A stretch of 64,000 nt of DNA, from positions 1-64,000 of the forward strand of contig JACKNU010000005.1 in the NCBI GenBank assembly GCA_024234675.1. Reading direction: 5' to 3'. The notes under the pieces are model-generated. The model had not been told where the DNA came from. It worked only from the letters and a program-made list of their open reading frames with translations, and did no database searches. Numbering within the stretch: the stretch's first letter is position 1; the number at the start of each line of letters is the position of its first letter. The stretch is from Pseudomonadales bacterium. Lineage in GTDB: Bacteria > Pseudomonadota > Gammaproteobacteria > Pseudomonadales > Halieaceae. The position numbers and the translations under genes were made by a program. Positions 9,203 to 17,906 of this stretch are shown one piece after another.

Positions 9203-10342
9203 ATGTACTTTGATCTCGACTATTACCGGCGCGTGCTCCAGCATGTATGGTCGCTGCGCGCCTGGCCCGGACGGCGTCGGATGCTGTTCCGGTTGCTGGT
9301 ACTGGTACCGCTGGGCACGGTATTCCACGCCAGCTGTTTCATGCTGGATTACCTGTTCTTCCCGCGCCTCTGGCGGCAGCAGGTCAGGCAGCCGGTATTC
9401 GTGGTCGGCCATGCCCGCAGCGGCTCCACCTTGCTGCACCGCCTGCTGGCCGCTGACGGGGCAACATTCAGCTATTTCCTGTACTGGGAAACCTTCTTTC
9501 CCTCCCTGCTGCAAAAGAAAGTCATCCGCGGCCTGGGCTGGATCGATGCGCAGCTGTTCGGGGGCCCCATCAAGCGCCGCCTGCAGGCCTGGGATGATAA
9601 AACCTTCGGCAAGCACCGCCACATACACAATATGGGCCTGTGGATTTCAGAGGAGGACCAGTTCGTGATGCGCGCCGCCTTTGTCACCCAGCAGTGGGCG
9701 CTGGAGGTACCCATGATGGACACCATCGACCTGTTCCATGTGGATACCATGCCGGAAAAGAAACGCCGCCGCTGGCTGCACCACTACCGAGAGTGCGTGA
9801 AGCGCCAGCTGCTGCTCAATGGCGGCGAACGCATCCACCTGAGCAAGAATCCGCTGATGAGCGGCTGGGTGGACGCGATCCTGGCCACCTTTCCCGATGC
9901 CCGTATCGCCGTGGTGATGCGCGACCCGACCGAGTGCATTCCCAGCGTGCTGAAACTGGTGGAAGTGAGCTGGCGCGGCAAGGGCTGGCAACGGGCGGAT
10001 TACGCAGCATCCCTGCGCGCCTTGACCGAGATCTCTTTCGATACCTTTCGCCATCCACGTGAGGTGCTGACCCGCCACCCCAACACGCCCCAGGTGGTCG
10101 TCGACTACCGCCAGCTCACCACGCAACCGCGCGCCGCGGTGCACGCCGTATACAAGGCCTTCGGCATGCAGGTATCCGCGGCCTTCGACGCCTACCTGCA
10201 GGCACAGGAGGAGCGTGAACGGGGCCACAGCACCCGTTTCGAGTACAGCATCGATGACTACGAGCTGTCCCGCGAACGCATCGAGGTTGAACTCGCCGAC
10301 TTCTTCGAGGACTACAACTGGCCGCGGGCGCAAAGTGCCTGA
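9203..10342 (+). CDS. sulfotransferase family protein, membrane-anchored
   Basis: PAPS-dependent sulfotransferase-type protein, 379 residues. A hydrophobic segment near residues 22-48 suggests a membrane anchor. The 5'-phosphosulfate loop VVGHARSGSTLLHRLL (about 68-83) is followed by the 3'-phosphate-binding region around VVMRDPTECIPSVLKL. Members of this family in actinobacteria and marine Gammaproteobacteria sit in lipid or steroid clusters, usually with a DUF1214-like partner as here (25 nt downstream). Substrate unknown. Expression is probably driven by the shared 20-bp element. Confidence 0.88.
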   Translation: MYFDLDYYRRVLQHVWSLRAWPGRRRMLFRLLVLVPLGTVFHASCFMLDYLFFPRLWRQQVRQPVFVVGHARSGSTLLHRLLAADGATFSYFLYWETFFPSLLQKKVIRGLGWIDAQLFGGPIKRRLQAWDDKTFGKHRHIHNMGLWISEEDQFVMRAAFVTQQWALEVPMMDTIDLFHVDTMPEKKRRRWLHHYRECVKRQLLLNGGERIHLSKNPLMSGWVDAILATFPDARIAVVMRDPTECIPSVLKLVEVSWRGKGWQRADYAASLRALTEISFDTFRHPREVLTRHPNTPQVVVDYRQLTTQPRAAVHAVYKAFGMQVSAAFDAYLQAQEERERGHSTRFEYSIDDYELSRERIEVELADFFEDYNWPRAQSA

Positions 10343-10366
10343 AGCAGTTCATACCGAGGATCAGCC

Positions 10367-11764
10367 ATGACACCAGCTAACAGCGACCCCGGGACGCAGC
10401 TGCGCACAGCCTGGGACGACATGATAACGTCCCTGCAGGCGGCCCGTGATGCCCTGGACCAGCCCGAACTGATGCCGGCGCCCGCCACCGAGCGCAACCT
10501 GGCGGAGGGTTACCGCTACCTGGCGGGCTATCTGCACAGCGCCATAGAGCGCGCTTTCCATGATGACCCGCAGCGTCCCCAGTTTCGCAATGCCCTGAGC
10601 GTTATCACCCGAGGCACTATCGACAACGCCGACGCTATCTATTTCTATGCGCCACTGGATGGCCGCAACAGCTACCTCATAAGCGGCCGCATGGGGGACA
10701 GCCGGCACTGGCGTGGCGAGCCGCCGGCCCGGGGGACACCCCGGGCACCTCACTACCTCATCTTCGAGGCCAGTTCCGGTGGGCTGACGGGAGATACCGG
10801 TGACCTCGGTGAGTTGCGACCCGGCGTCAAGTCGCAAACCGGGCGCCTGGACAGTTCTGCCATGCAGGTCGAGGCCGACGGCACATTCAAGATACTACTG
10901 GCCCCCAAGCGCCCCCCGGGGTATGCGGGCAACTTCATTGCCACCTTGAAAATGGTCGACAAACCCCACCCCATCGACCCCGAGCTGGGTCCGGCGCGCT
11001 ATGCCAGCTATGTCAGCGGCAGGCAATTGTTCAACGATTGGGAGCACGAGGAGGCGATCCACTTCGACATCGTCCAGGTGGGTGCCGAGGGTAGTCAGCC
11101 GCCCCCCTACACGGTCGAGTGCGCAACGCGGCAGATTCGCCAGATGGGCGAGATAGTGCGCGGCCAGCTACACTTCTGGAACGCCTTCTGGACCATCCCC
11201 ATGGGCACCTACGGCGAGCGCAGCGGATCACTGCCGGGCGTGGCCTTCCCGCGCAATGCCTTCAACCGGATCAACGCCGCTTCCGGGGCAACCGGCGGCG
11301 GCATGAGTACCAACCTCTATGCGGGGGGCGTGTTCGAACTGGCGGAGGACGAGGCGCTGATCATCGAGAACCGCATCGCACTGCAGCCCAATTACATCGG
11401 CTTCCAGTTGAGCAACCTGTGGGGCGAGTCACTGGACTACGCCAATCGCACGGGCAGTCTCAACGGGTACCAGTGCGTGCCGGATGCAGACGGCGTGCTG
11501 AGGCTGGTGATCGCCCACCGGGACCCGGGGGTACCCAACTGGCTGGACACCGGCGGACACAACGAGGGTTTCATGGCACCGCGCTGGGCCTACAGCGAAA
11601 CCCCGCCGCAGGACCAGTGGCCGCGTATCGACGCTGTCAAGGTACCCCTCGGCGAGCTGCGCGATCACCTGCCGGCGGCGACCCCGGTCTTCACACCGGC
11701 ACAGCGCCAGGCGCAAATCGCACTGCGACAACGGCATGTGCAAAAGCGGTTTCGTTCATTCTGA
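10367..11764 (+). CDS. DUF1214-like protein paired with sulfotransferase
   Basis: A 465-residue soluble-looking protein without signal peptide or membrane segment. The N-terminal half contains ADAIYFYAPLDGRNSYLI and the C-terminal half VPNWLDTGGHNEG, patterns I associate with DUF1214 proteins found beside sulfotransferases. Biochemical role unknown. It follows the sulfotransferase by 24 nt, so the two are likely co-transcribed. The DUF assignment is from memory of the family and is moderate; function is not assignable. Confidence 0.65.
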   Translation: MTPANSDPGTQLRTAWDDMITSLQAARDALDQPELMPAPATERNLAEGYRYLAGYLHSAIERAFHDDPQRPQFRNALSVITRGTIDNADAIYFYAPLDGRNSYLISGRMGDSRHWRGEPPARGTPRAPHYLIFEASSGGLTGDTGDLGELRPGVKSQTGRLDSSAMQVEADGTFKILLAPKRPPGYAGNFIATLKMVDKPHPIDPELGPARYASYVSGRQLFNDWEHEEAIHFDIVQVGAEGSQPPPYTVECATRQIRQMGEIVRGQLHFWNAFWTIPMGTYGERSGSLPGVAFPRNAFNRINAASGATGGGMSTNLYAGGVFELAEDEALIIENRIALQPNYIGFQLSNLWGESLDYANRTGSLNGYQCVPDADGVLRLVIAHRDPGVPNWLDTGGHNEGFMAPRWAYSETPPQDQWPRIDAVKVPLGELRDHLPAATPVFTPAQRQAQIALRQRHVQKRFRSF

Positions 11765-11804
11765 AACCGGCGGTAACATGGTCGCAACAATGCGCCCCCC
11801 AAGC

Positions 11805-12042
11805 AGGACCGCATTGATTCGGCTCTGGGAAAGCCCTGTACCCATGTAGGGCCGAATTCATTCGGCCCCGGGGAAGCCCTATACCCATGTAGGGCCGAAT
11901 TTATTCGGCCCCGGGAAAGCCCTGTACCCATGTAGGGCCGAATTTATTCGGCCCCGGGGAAGCCCCATACCCATGTAGGGCCGAATTTATTCGGCCCCGG
12001 GGAAGCCCTATACCCATGTAGGGGCGAATTTATTCGGCCCGG
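11805..12042 (+). repeat. 43-bp tandem repeat array with palindromic core, about 5.5 units
   Basis: Units start at 11805 (degenerate), 11848, 11891, 11934, 11977 and 12020 (partial), each exactly 43 bp. Every unit holds the inverted repeat GGGCCGAAT-tta-ATTCGGCCC followed by a spacer ending in TACCCATGT. There are no spacers between units, so it is not a CRISPR. It fills the gap between the DUF1214-like gene and the SDR gene. Each core could fold in RNA as a hairpin and might damp read-through or affect mRNA stability (inference). Confidence 0.93.
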
Positions 12043-12073
12043 AGACACCACCCAACACAGGAACCGAAAAACC

Positions 12074-12982
12074 ATGAAAGTACTCGTAGTAGGCGGCACA
12101 GGCCTGATAGGCGGTGAAATAGCCCTGCACCTGCAGGAAAACGGGCACGCTGTCACCATCATGTCGCGCCAGCCCAGCAAGGTGCCGACGCTGGCCCAGC
12201 TGCCATTCCTGCAGGGCAACTACATCGAGGACGATATGGCGGACGGCCGCCTGCAGGGTTTCGACTGGCTGGTGTTCGCGGCGGCGGCGGACATCCGCAA
12301 CCTGCCCCGGGACGGCTCGGTAACCCCGGAAGCCTTCTACACCCGGGCCAACGACGAGGCCGTGCCGCGCTTTTTCAAGGCGGCAAAACAGGCCGGTATC
12401 TGCCGGGCCGTATACATCGGCACCTTCTATCCCCGGGTGGCCCCGCAGCAGATCGGCGTGTGCCCCTACGTCACCTCGCGCCACAATACCGACCTGGCGG
12501 TCCGGGCCCTGGGTGACGATGGGTTCAATGTGTGCAGCCTCGATGTGCCCTTTGTGCTGGGGCAGATCGAGGGTCTTGAGGTACCGCATATCGCCGCCCT
12601 GGCGGAGTACGCGCGCGGCAATATTCCCGGGCTGCCGCTGTTCGCTCCCAAAGGCGGCACCAACCATATCAGTTCGCATTCCCTGGCCCAGGCGTCGCTG
12701 CACGCCCTGGAGCGGGGCGAGTCCGGCAGGGCCTACCTGGTCGGGGATGAAAACCTGAGCTGGAAGGCGTACCTGGAGCTCTGGTGCGAGGCAGTCGGCA
12801 ACCCGCAGGACCTGGAGGTCCGCGAGGACGACCACCCGATGTTTCCCAATGTCATCATGTTCGCCGGGGCGGGCGCCACGGTCAGCTACGAGCCCGATGC
12901 CGCGGATCTGGCGCTGCTGGACTACGACCGGGGGCAGATTGGGCCGCTGATCCGGCGGATCGCCGCCGGCAGGTGGCAATGA
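12074..12982 (+). CDS. atypical NAD(P)-dependent SDR / epimerase-like protein
   Basis: Extended-SDR-like protein of 302 residues with the Rossmann motif GGTGLIGG at 8-15. The expected YxxxK dyad is replaced by YVTSR (in PYVTSRHNTD), so Lys is Arg; either it is a divergent oxidoreductase or a binding protein. Upstream of ATG 12074 lies the 43-bp repeat array, and the ribosome site is weak. The position after sulfotransferase and DUF1214-like genes suggests joint action on the same compound. Substrate unknown. Confidence 0.8.
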   Translation: MKVLVVGGTGLIGGEIALHLQENGHAVTIMSRQPSKVPTLAQLPFLQGNYIEDDMADGRLQGFDWLVFAAAADIRNLPRDGSVTPEAFYTRANDEAVPRFFKAAKQAGICRAVYIGTFYPRVAPQQIGVCPYVTSRHNTDLAVRALGDDGFNVCSLDVPFVLGQIEGLEVPHIAALAEYARGNIPGLPLFAPKGGTNHISSHSLAQASLHALERGESGRAYLVGDENLSWKAYLELWCEAVGNPQDLEVREDDHPMFPNVIMFAGAGATVSYEPDAADLALLDYDRGQIGPLIRRIAAGRWQ

Positions 12983-12990
12983 CGGACGCA

Positions 12991-13048
12991 AAATGTGCAT
13001 AAATTTGAACCCAAGGGTTCTTATCGCTATTTCAGACGCTGATTAACA
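12991..13048 (+). promoter_or_regulatory. shared 20-bp operator, copy 4, OYE promoter
   Basis: AAATGTGCATAAATTTGAAC at 12991-13010; TTAACA at 13043-13048 is a possible -10 32 nt downstream. The 3' GAAC also forms a small inverted repeat GAACCC-AA-GGGTTC (13007-13020). It drives the FadH/OYE gene at 13085. Confidence 0.7.
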
Positions 13049-13084
13049 TGGTCCCGTACCGTCACCGCCGACAGGCCGTCCGCC

Positions 13085-15214
13085 ATGCCACATAACTACC
13101 CCAAACTACTCTCACCAGCACGCATCGGGGGCCTGGAATTGCGCAACCGTGTCGTGATGGCCGCGATGGGCACCAACTATGCCACCGCCGACGGGTACTG
13201 CAGCGAGCAGCTGATGGCCTACTACGAGGCGCGCGCCGCCGGCGGTGTGGGGCTGATCGTGCTGGAGACCTCCGCCGCGCTGTTTCCGGCGGGTGCCAGC
13301 ATGCCCAACACCATCGCCTTTTCCTCCGACGAATTCCTGCCGGGTCTCAGCGAGCTGGCCGCGAGGGTCCACCGCCACGGCGCGAAGATCGTCGCCCAGC
13401 TCAACCACAGCGGCAAGATGGCCCAGGAGGATACCGCCGCCGGGCGGCCCATTCCGGTTCCCTCGAAGATAGCGCCGGCCCGCAGTGACATGTTTCCGGT
13501 ACTGACCCGCGCGGAAGCAGGCACTTTCATCAAGGCAGCGGGGCCCGATGGCAAGGGGCCGCGATATTACGAGATGACCGCGCAGCAGATTGCCGACACC
13601 GTCGCCGGCTTTGCCGATGCCGCCGCCAGGGCCCAGCGCGCGGGCTTTGACGGTATCGAACTGCACGCCGGCCATGGTTACCTGCTGGCCAATTTCCTCT
13701 CGCCCTACACCAACAAGCGGACAGATGCGTACGGTGGCTCGGCGGAAAACCGAGCCCGCTTCCTGGTGGAGACGATTCGCGCGGCACGGGCCGCCACCGG
13801 CGAGCACTTCCCCATCCTGGTGCGCCTGGATGCCAGGGAGTACCGGATCGACGGCGGTATCACCCTTGCTGACTGCGTGCAGACCGCGCGCCTGTGCGAA
13901 CAGGCCGGCGCCGACGCCATCGACGTCAGCGCCTATGGCAGCGTGTCGCACGCTATCGCCTTTACCGAGGCGCCGCTGGTGCACGAGCCCGGCGGCTTCA
14001 TCCCCTTTGCCAGCGCCGTGAAGCAGGCGGTGGGTATCCCGGTGATCGGCGTCGGCCGGATAGACCCGGAGGTCGCCGAGCGGCATATCGGCGCCGGGGA
14101 TTTCGACTTCCTGGCCCTGGGCCGGCGACTGCTGGCCGATCCCGAGCTGCCCAACAAGCTCGCTGCCGGCCGCGACGAGTCGGTACGACCCTGCATCTAC
14201 TGCTATATCTGCGTCAGCCAGATTTTCATCAACCAGCCGATGTGCTGCGCGGTGAACCACAGCACCGGTCGAGAGTACGAGGGCGATATCCTCGCCCGCA
14301 GCGGCGCCAGCCAGAACATGCTGGTCATTGGCGGTGGCCCGGGCGGCATGGAAGCGGCGCGTCTGCTGGCGGAAAAGGGTCACCGTGTCAGCCTGTGGGA
14401 AAAGGACAGGGACCTGGGCGGCACTGCCCGAATCGCCGCCCTGGCCTACGCACCCAACGAGGCCCTGGTGAACTACCTGGATGCCGCGGTGCGCAAGCTA
14501 CCCATCGACCTGCAGCTGGGCAAAGCGGCCGACCCCGACAACATCTCCGCCGCTGCGCCGGACCATATCATTGTCGCCACCGGCGCGGTCAGGGCCGCGC
14601 CGGATATCCCCGGCAAGCAGCAGCGCCACGTGTTCGATGGAGACGAGCTGCGCGGGGTGCTGTTCGGCGACAAACCCCGGGCGGTGGCCAAGCTTGCCGG
14701 CTGGCAACGGCTCATGCTGCGCGTTGCCCGGCTGAGCCAGGTTCTGCGCAATATTCGCCTGTTGCGCTTGCTGAGCAAGCTGTGGATGCCGATTGCCGAT
14801 GAGGTGGTCATTATTGGCGGCGGCCTGGTGGGACTGGAACTGGCGGAGTACCTGGTGGAGCGCGGGCGCAAGGTGACCGTACTGGAACCGGGCCCGGACC
14901 TGGGGGCGGAGCTGGCCATCGTGCGCCGGGCCAGGGTACTGCACCTGCTGCGCGAGCACGGGGCGGTCATCCACTCAAAGGCCTCAGCCATCCGCATCAG
15001 CGCCGATGCGGTCAGCTTCGAGCTCGAGGGGGAGCCGCAGTCACTGCCGGCAAAGCAGGTCATCATCGCCATGGGCGCGCAACCGGACGGCAGCCTGGCG
15101 ACGGCCCTGGCGGGCAGCGGCGCGCAGGTGCACCGCATCGGCGACTGCCGCGAAGTGGGCTATATCGACGGCGCCATGCTCGATGCACGCAAGCTGGTTC
15201 AGCGCATCGGCTGA
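13085..15214 (+). CDS. FadH/BaiCD-like NADH:flavin oxidoreductase (2-enoate or 2,4-dienoyl-CoA reductase)
   Basis: Modular flavo-iron-sulfur enzyme of 709 residues. Residues 1-360 are an old-yellow-enzyme barrel binding FMN, with HAGHGYLLANFLSPYTNKRTD around the active site. A 4Fe-4S site follows at Cys370, Cys373, Cys376 and Cys388 (CxxC-x2-C-x11-C, one residue shorter than E. coli FadH and like BaiCD types). The C-terminal half has two dinucleotide folds, VIGGGPGGMEAA and VIIGGGLVGLELAEYL, for FAD and NAD(P)H. It reduces C=C bonds in unsaturated acyl-CoA or enone substrates. The promoter carries the shared 20-bp element; its end overlaps the convergent AraC-type gene by 16 nt. Confidence 0.92.
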   Translation: MPHNYPKLLSPARIGGLELRNRVVMAAMGTNYATADGYCSEQLMAYYEARAAGGVGLIVLETSAALFPAGASMPNTIAFSSDEFLPGLSELAARVHRHGAKIVAQLNHSGKMAQEDTAAGRPIPVPSKIAPARSDMFPVLTRAEAGTFIKAAGPDGKGPRYYEMTAQQIADTVAGFADAAARAQRAGFDGIELHAGHGYLLANFLSPYTNKRTDAYGGSAENRARFLVETIRAARAATGEHFPILVRLDAREYRIDGGITLADCVQTARLCEQAGADAIDVSAYGSVSHAIAFTEAPLVHEPGGFIPFASAVKQAVGIPVIGVGRIDPEVAERHIGAGDFDFLALGRRLLADPELPNKLAAGRDESVRPCIYCYICVSQIFINQPMCCAVNHSTGREYEGDILARSGASQNMLVIGGGPGGMEAARLLAEKGHRVSLWEKDRDLGGTARIAALAYAPNEALVNYLDAAVRKLPIDLQLGKAADPDNISAAAPDHIIVATGAVRAAPDIPGKQQRHVFDGDELRGVLFGDKPRAVAKLAGWQRLMLRVARLSQVLRNIRLLRLLSKLWMPIADEVVIIGGGLVGLELAEYLVERGRKVTVLEPGPDLGAELAIVRRARVLHLLREHGAVIHSKASAIRISADAVSFELEGEPQSLPAKQVIIAMGAQPDGSLATALAGSGAQVHRIGDCREVGYIDGAMLDARKLVQRIG

Positions 15215-16299
15215 ATCACCCTGGCCAGGGCCTCCATCCGGTCCTTGTAGGCCTTAGGCGTCAGTCCGGTCCAGCTCTTGAAGGAGCGCACGAAGGAACT
15301 GGCCTCGGTGAACCCCAGGTAATCCGCCAGGTCCGCCACCCGGGCATTCTCGTGCAGCAACTTGTCAATGGCCACCTCGCAACGCACCTCGTCCTTGATC
15401 GCCTGGTAACTGGTGTTTTCGCTCTGCAGCCGCCGTCGCAGGCTGGATTCGGACATGTACAGCATGGACGCCACGGCCGCAAAGGACGGCGTGCCATTGG
15501 GCAGGTCGATACTCACCAGCGACTTGATAGCGGCGGTGGTACTGGCGGGAATGCGGTCCAGGGCAATCAGGTGATAGACGCTGTTGCGCAGGAAATCGTT
15601 CAGCGACTCGGTGGTGTGGACGATGCGGCGCTGCAGCAGCTCCTGTTTGAAGCTGAAGGTGCTTTCATCGGCGTCGAAATGTACCGGACAGGCGAATATG
15701 CGCTCCAGGCTGTCACGGTGCTCACGGCTCACCACCGGAGCCTGGATGTGCACCTCCTGGGCGGTCAGGGCGTCGCCGGTCAGCCAGCCGCAGTAGGCGT
15801 GCCACACCACCAGCCCCGACGATCTGGCGACGGTGTCCGTGTACTCGGCGCGATCCCAGTCCCGGGGAACCAGCTCGCTATCCGCATCCGGTACATCTAT
15901 CCGGTACTCCAGCCGGGCCAAGGACGTATCCGCGTCATCCAGCAGCCGCATGCAGTAGCCGTTCAGCGGGTAGAGTAGCTCGTTGTAGCGCTGGGCCAGG
16001 CGCAGGGCATCGCCCAGGGTGCGAGCCCCTATCATGCAGTGGCACATCAGCTCGAAGGCCTCGCTGCCCAGGCCCGCGCCCCAGGGGATGGGCTGGCCCA
16101 ACCGCTGCATTTCGGCGCTGGCCGCCTTGTAGAGCCGGGAATAGTTAAGGGCGGGCAGGCCCTGCTCCGGATTGAGCGCGGCGATCCGCGCCAGGCTCAG
16201 GTCCACCGCGCCGGCGATGGCATTCGCATCGAGGCCGATCCGCTGCAGGTAGTCGAGCAGGCGCTGGAACTTCCTGGCGGGAATGGTGATTTCACTCAT
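15199..16299 (-). CDS. AraC-family transcriptional regulator
   Basis: A 366-residue regulator of the OruR/ArgR-like AraC branch. The N-terminal about 190 residues form the effector domain (Arabinose_bd type, starting around LLDYLQRIGLDANAIAGAVDL). The C-terminal double helix-turn-helix includes FAAVASMLYMSESSLRRRLQ and VADLADYLGFTEASSFVRSF. It overlaps the OYE gene tail to tail. It is the nearest regulator to the four promoters carrying the 20-bp element, and AraC activators typically bind next to the -35 as those sites do, so it is the leading candidate for their activator (inference). Confidence 0.93.
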   Translation of the reverse strand: MSEITIPARKFQRLLDYLQRIGLDANAIAGAVDLSLARIAALNPEQGLPALNYSRLYKAASAEMQRLGQPIPWGAGLGSEAFELMCHCMIGARTLGDALRLAQRYNELLYPLNGYCMRLLDDADTSLARLEYRIDVPDADSELVPRDWDRAEYTDTVARSSGLVVWHAYCGWLTGDALTAQEVHIQAPVVSREHRDSLERIFACPVHFDADESTFSFKQELLQRRIVHTTESLNDFLRNSVYHLIALDRIPASTTAAIKSLVSIDLPNGTPSFAAVASMLYMSESSLRRRLQSENTSYQAIKDEVRCEVAIDKLLHENARVADLADYLGFTEASSFVRSFKSWTGLTPKAYKDRMEALARVIQPMR

Positions 16300-16332
16300 G
16301 GGCGTCGTCGGGCACCGCCACTGCGGATGCTT

Positions 16333-16344
16333 TTCTAATTAGAA
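16333..16344. promoter_or_regulatory. 12-bp palindrome TTCTAATTAGAA upstream of AraC gene
   Basis: Perfect palindrome 34 nt before the AraC-family ATG in an AT-rich stretch of the 167-bp divergent region. It could be an operator or part of the promoter; it does not resemble the 20-bp shared element. Confidence 0.4.
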
Positions 16345-16466
16345 TAGCCGGCAGCTTAACATATGGCAGATTATGTTCACCATTCTGGTCGCATGGGTAC
16401 TAGGCCCATGCCCTGCCTGCTGTGCCATAATTCCGGGTCATCACGAGTCGATCCAGGATCAAAGTA

Positions 16467-16979
16467 ATGACAGCGGCAACAGCGAGGGATCATCTCAGGC
16501 ACGAAGTGCTCATAGGCGGCATCAGCAATACCATTTTCAACGGCCTGATCGCCTGGCTGCTGCTGAAGAGCGGGCCCGCCCTGGCCTGGGGCGGCGAACA
16601 CAGCTTCGCGGTCGACGTAATCGCCACAGCCCTGCTGCTGCCATTCATCGTGGCACTGATCGTAATCCCGCTGCAGCGCAGCAAGCTCAACAAGGGCAAG
16701 CTGCAGCCGATTGACCTGGGCAATGCCTCTTTGATGCAGCGCGTCGCCGACAGACTGCCTGCAGGCGTCTTCAAGAGCGCATTGCTGTTCGGCCTGTTCG
16801 GCATGTGCATTATCGCACCGCTGACACTGCTGGGCTTTTACCTGATGGGCGTGGAACAGGTGCAGCCAGTCACTTACTCGATTTTCAAGGGCATCTGGGC
16901 CGGACTGATGGCCGGCGTGCTGGTCATCCCGATGGTGCTACTGGCCCTGCGGGCTCCCGCATCCTCACCCACACCCTGA
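16467..16979 (+). CDS. four-helix integral membrane protein of unknown function
   Basis: 170 residues with four hydrophobic segments, near 16-35, 48-68, 101-125 and 138-160, separated by short polar loops. No catalytic motif is visible and I do not recognise a family. It is followed 23 nt later by an SDR gene on the same strand, so the two may share a transcript. It is divergent from the AraC-type regulator across a 167-bp gap. Confidence 0.7.
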   Translation: MTAATARDHLRHEVLIGGISNTIFNGLIAWLLLKSGPALAWGGEHSFAVDVIATALLLPFIVALIVIPLQRSKLNKGKLQPIDLGNASLMQRVADRLPAGVFKSALLFGLFGMCIIAPLTLLGFYLMGVEQVQPVTYSIFKGIWAGLMAGVLVIPMVLLALRAPASSPTP

Positions 16980-17002
16980 CATCGCATAAAAGGAGTTATT
17001 CC

Positions 17003-17761
17003 ATGGGGCTTCTCGAGGGCAAGATCGGCATCGTAACGGGCGCTGGGCAGGGCATCGGCCGGGCCATCGCCCTGTCGTACGCCCGCGAGGGGGCGACCGT
17101 GGTGGTGGCCGATTTCAACGAGGAGATGGGCGCCGAGACAGTGCGCCTTATAGAGAAGACCGGCGGCATCGCCAGCTTCGCCTGTGGCGATGTGAGCAAG
17201 GAAGATTCCGTCAGGAAGATGGTGGAATCGGCAGTGGGCAGTTACGGCCGACTGGATATCGCCTGCAACAGCGCCGCCCTGAGCCGCGGCAGCGGCCCCA
17301 TCCACGAGTATGAGCGCAGCGTCTTCGACCAGACCCTGGAAATGTGCCTGACCAATACCTGGCTGTGCATGAAGTACGAGATCGCCGCCATGCTGCAGAC
17401 CGGTGGCGGCGCTATCGTCAATATCTCCTCCAACTCATCGCTGAAAGGCCAGGCCTTCAACACCGCCTACGCGGCGGCCAAAGGCGGCGTGAACATCCTC
17501 ACCAAGAGCGCCGCGGCGGAGTACGGCGGCCAGGGTATTCGCATCAACGCGGTATCCCCGGGGGTGATCCGCACCCCCGGAGTGGAAAAGTACTTCGAGG
17601 AACAGCCGAAGATCGCGGAAGGCCTGAAGAAAGCCGCGGTCATGAATCGCCTGGGAGAACCCGAGGAGATCGCCGAGGCGGTGACATTCCTGTCCAGCGA
17701 TCGCGCCTCGTTCATCACCGGGCAGTTGCTATCAGTGGATGGCGGCGGGTCAGTACGCTAG
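17003..17761 (+). CDS. short-chain dehydrogenase/reductase (classical SDR)
   Basis: NAD(P)-dependent oxidoreductase of 252 residues. It shows TGAGQGIG cofactor loop, the NSAA/NISS motifs, the catalytic YAAAK (YxxxK) and the C-terminal GQLLSVDGG common to FabG-like proteins. ATG 17003 is chosen because AGGAG stands before it; the longer upstream frame overlaps the membrane protein gene. Substrate likely a hydroxy or keto lipid or steroid intermediate, by context only. Confidence 0.93.
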   Translation: MGLLEGKIGIVTGAGQGIGRAIALSYAREGATVVVADFNEEMGAETVRLIEKTGGIASFACGDVSKEDSVRKMVESAVGSYGRLDIACNSAALSRGSGPIHEYERSVFDQTLEMCLTNTWLCMKYEIAAMLQTGGGAIVNISSNSSLKGQAFNTAYAAAKGGVNILTKSAAAEYGGQGIRINAVSPGVIRTPGVEKYFEEQPKIAEGLKKAAVMNRLGEPEEIAEAVTFLSSDRASFITGQLLSVDGGGSVR

Positions 17762-17906
17762 GTACCTACACCAGCAAGCAGCCAGGCTGTTTGGCAGGCT
17801 CCACCCCGGCCTGGCACAGTGGTTTTCCGGTATTGAGCCAGCCCCGGGTCAGTGGTGGCTTGTGCACAGCGCGAGCAACCCCAACACCAATTGCAGGGAG
17901 CAGAGT

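Noticed and set aside
11805..12042. CRISPR array
   Set aside because: Units abut directly with no unique spacers and contain a long palindrome; a tandem repeat.
11665..12219. Small proteins reading through the 43-bp repeats on the minus strand
   Set aside because: 43 is not a multiple of three, so successive units change frame; no conserved coding.
13007..13020. Terminator GAACCC-AA-GGGTTC after the SDR gene
   Set aside because: Six-base stem, no T run, and it overlaps the shared operator of the next gene.
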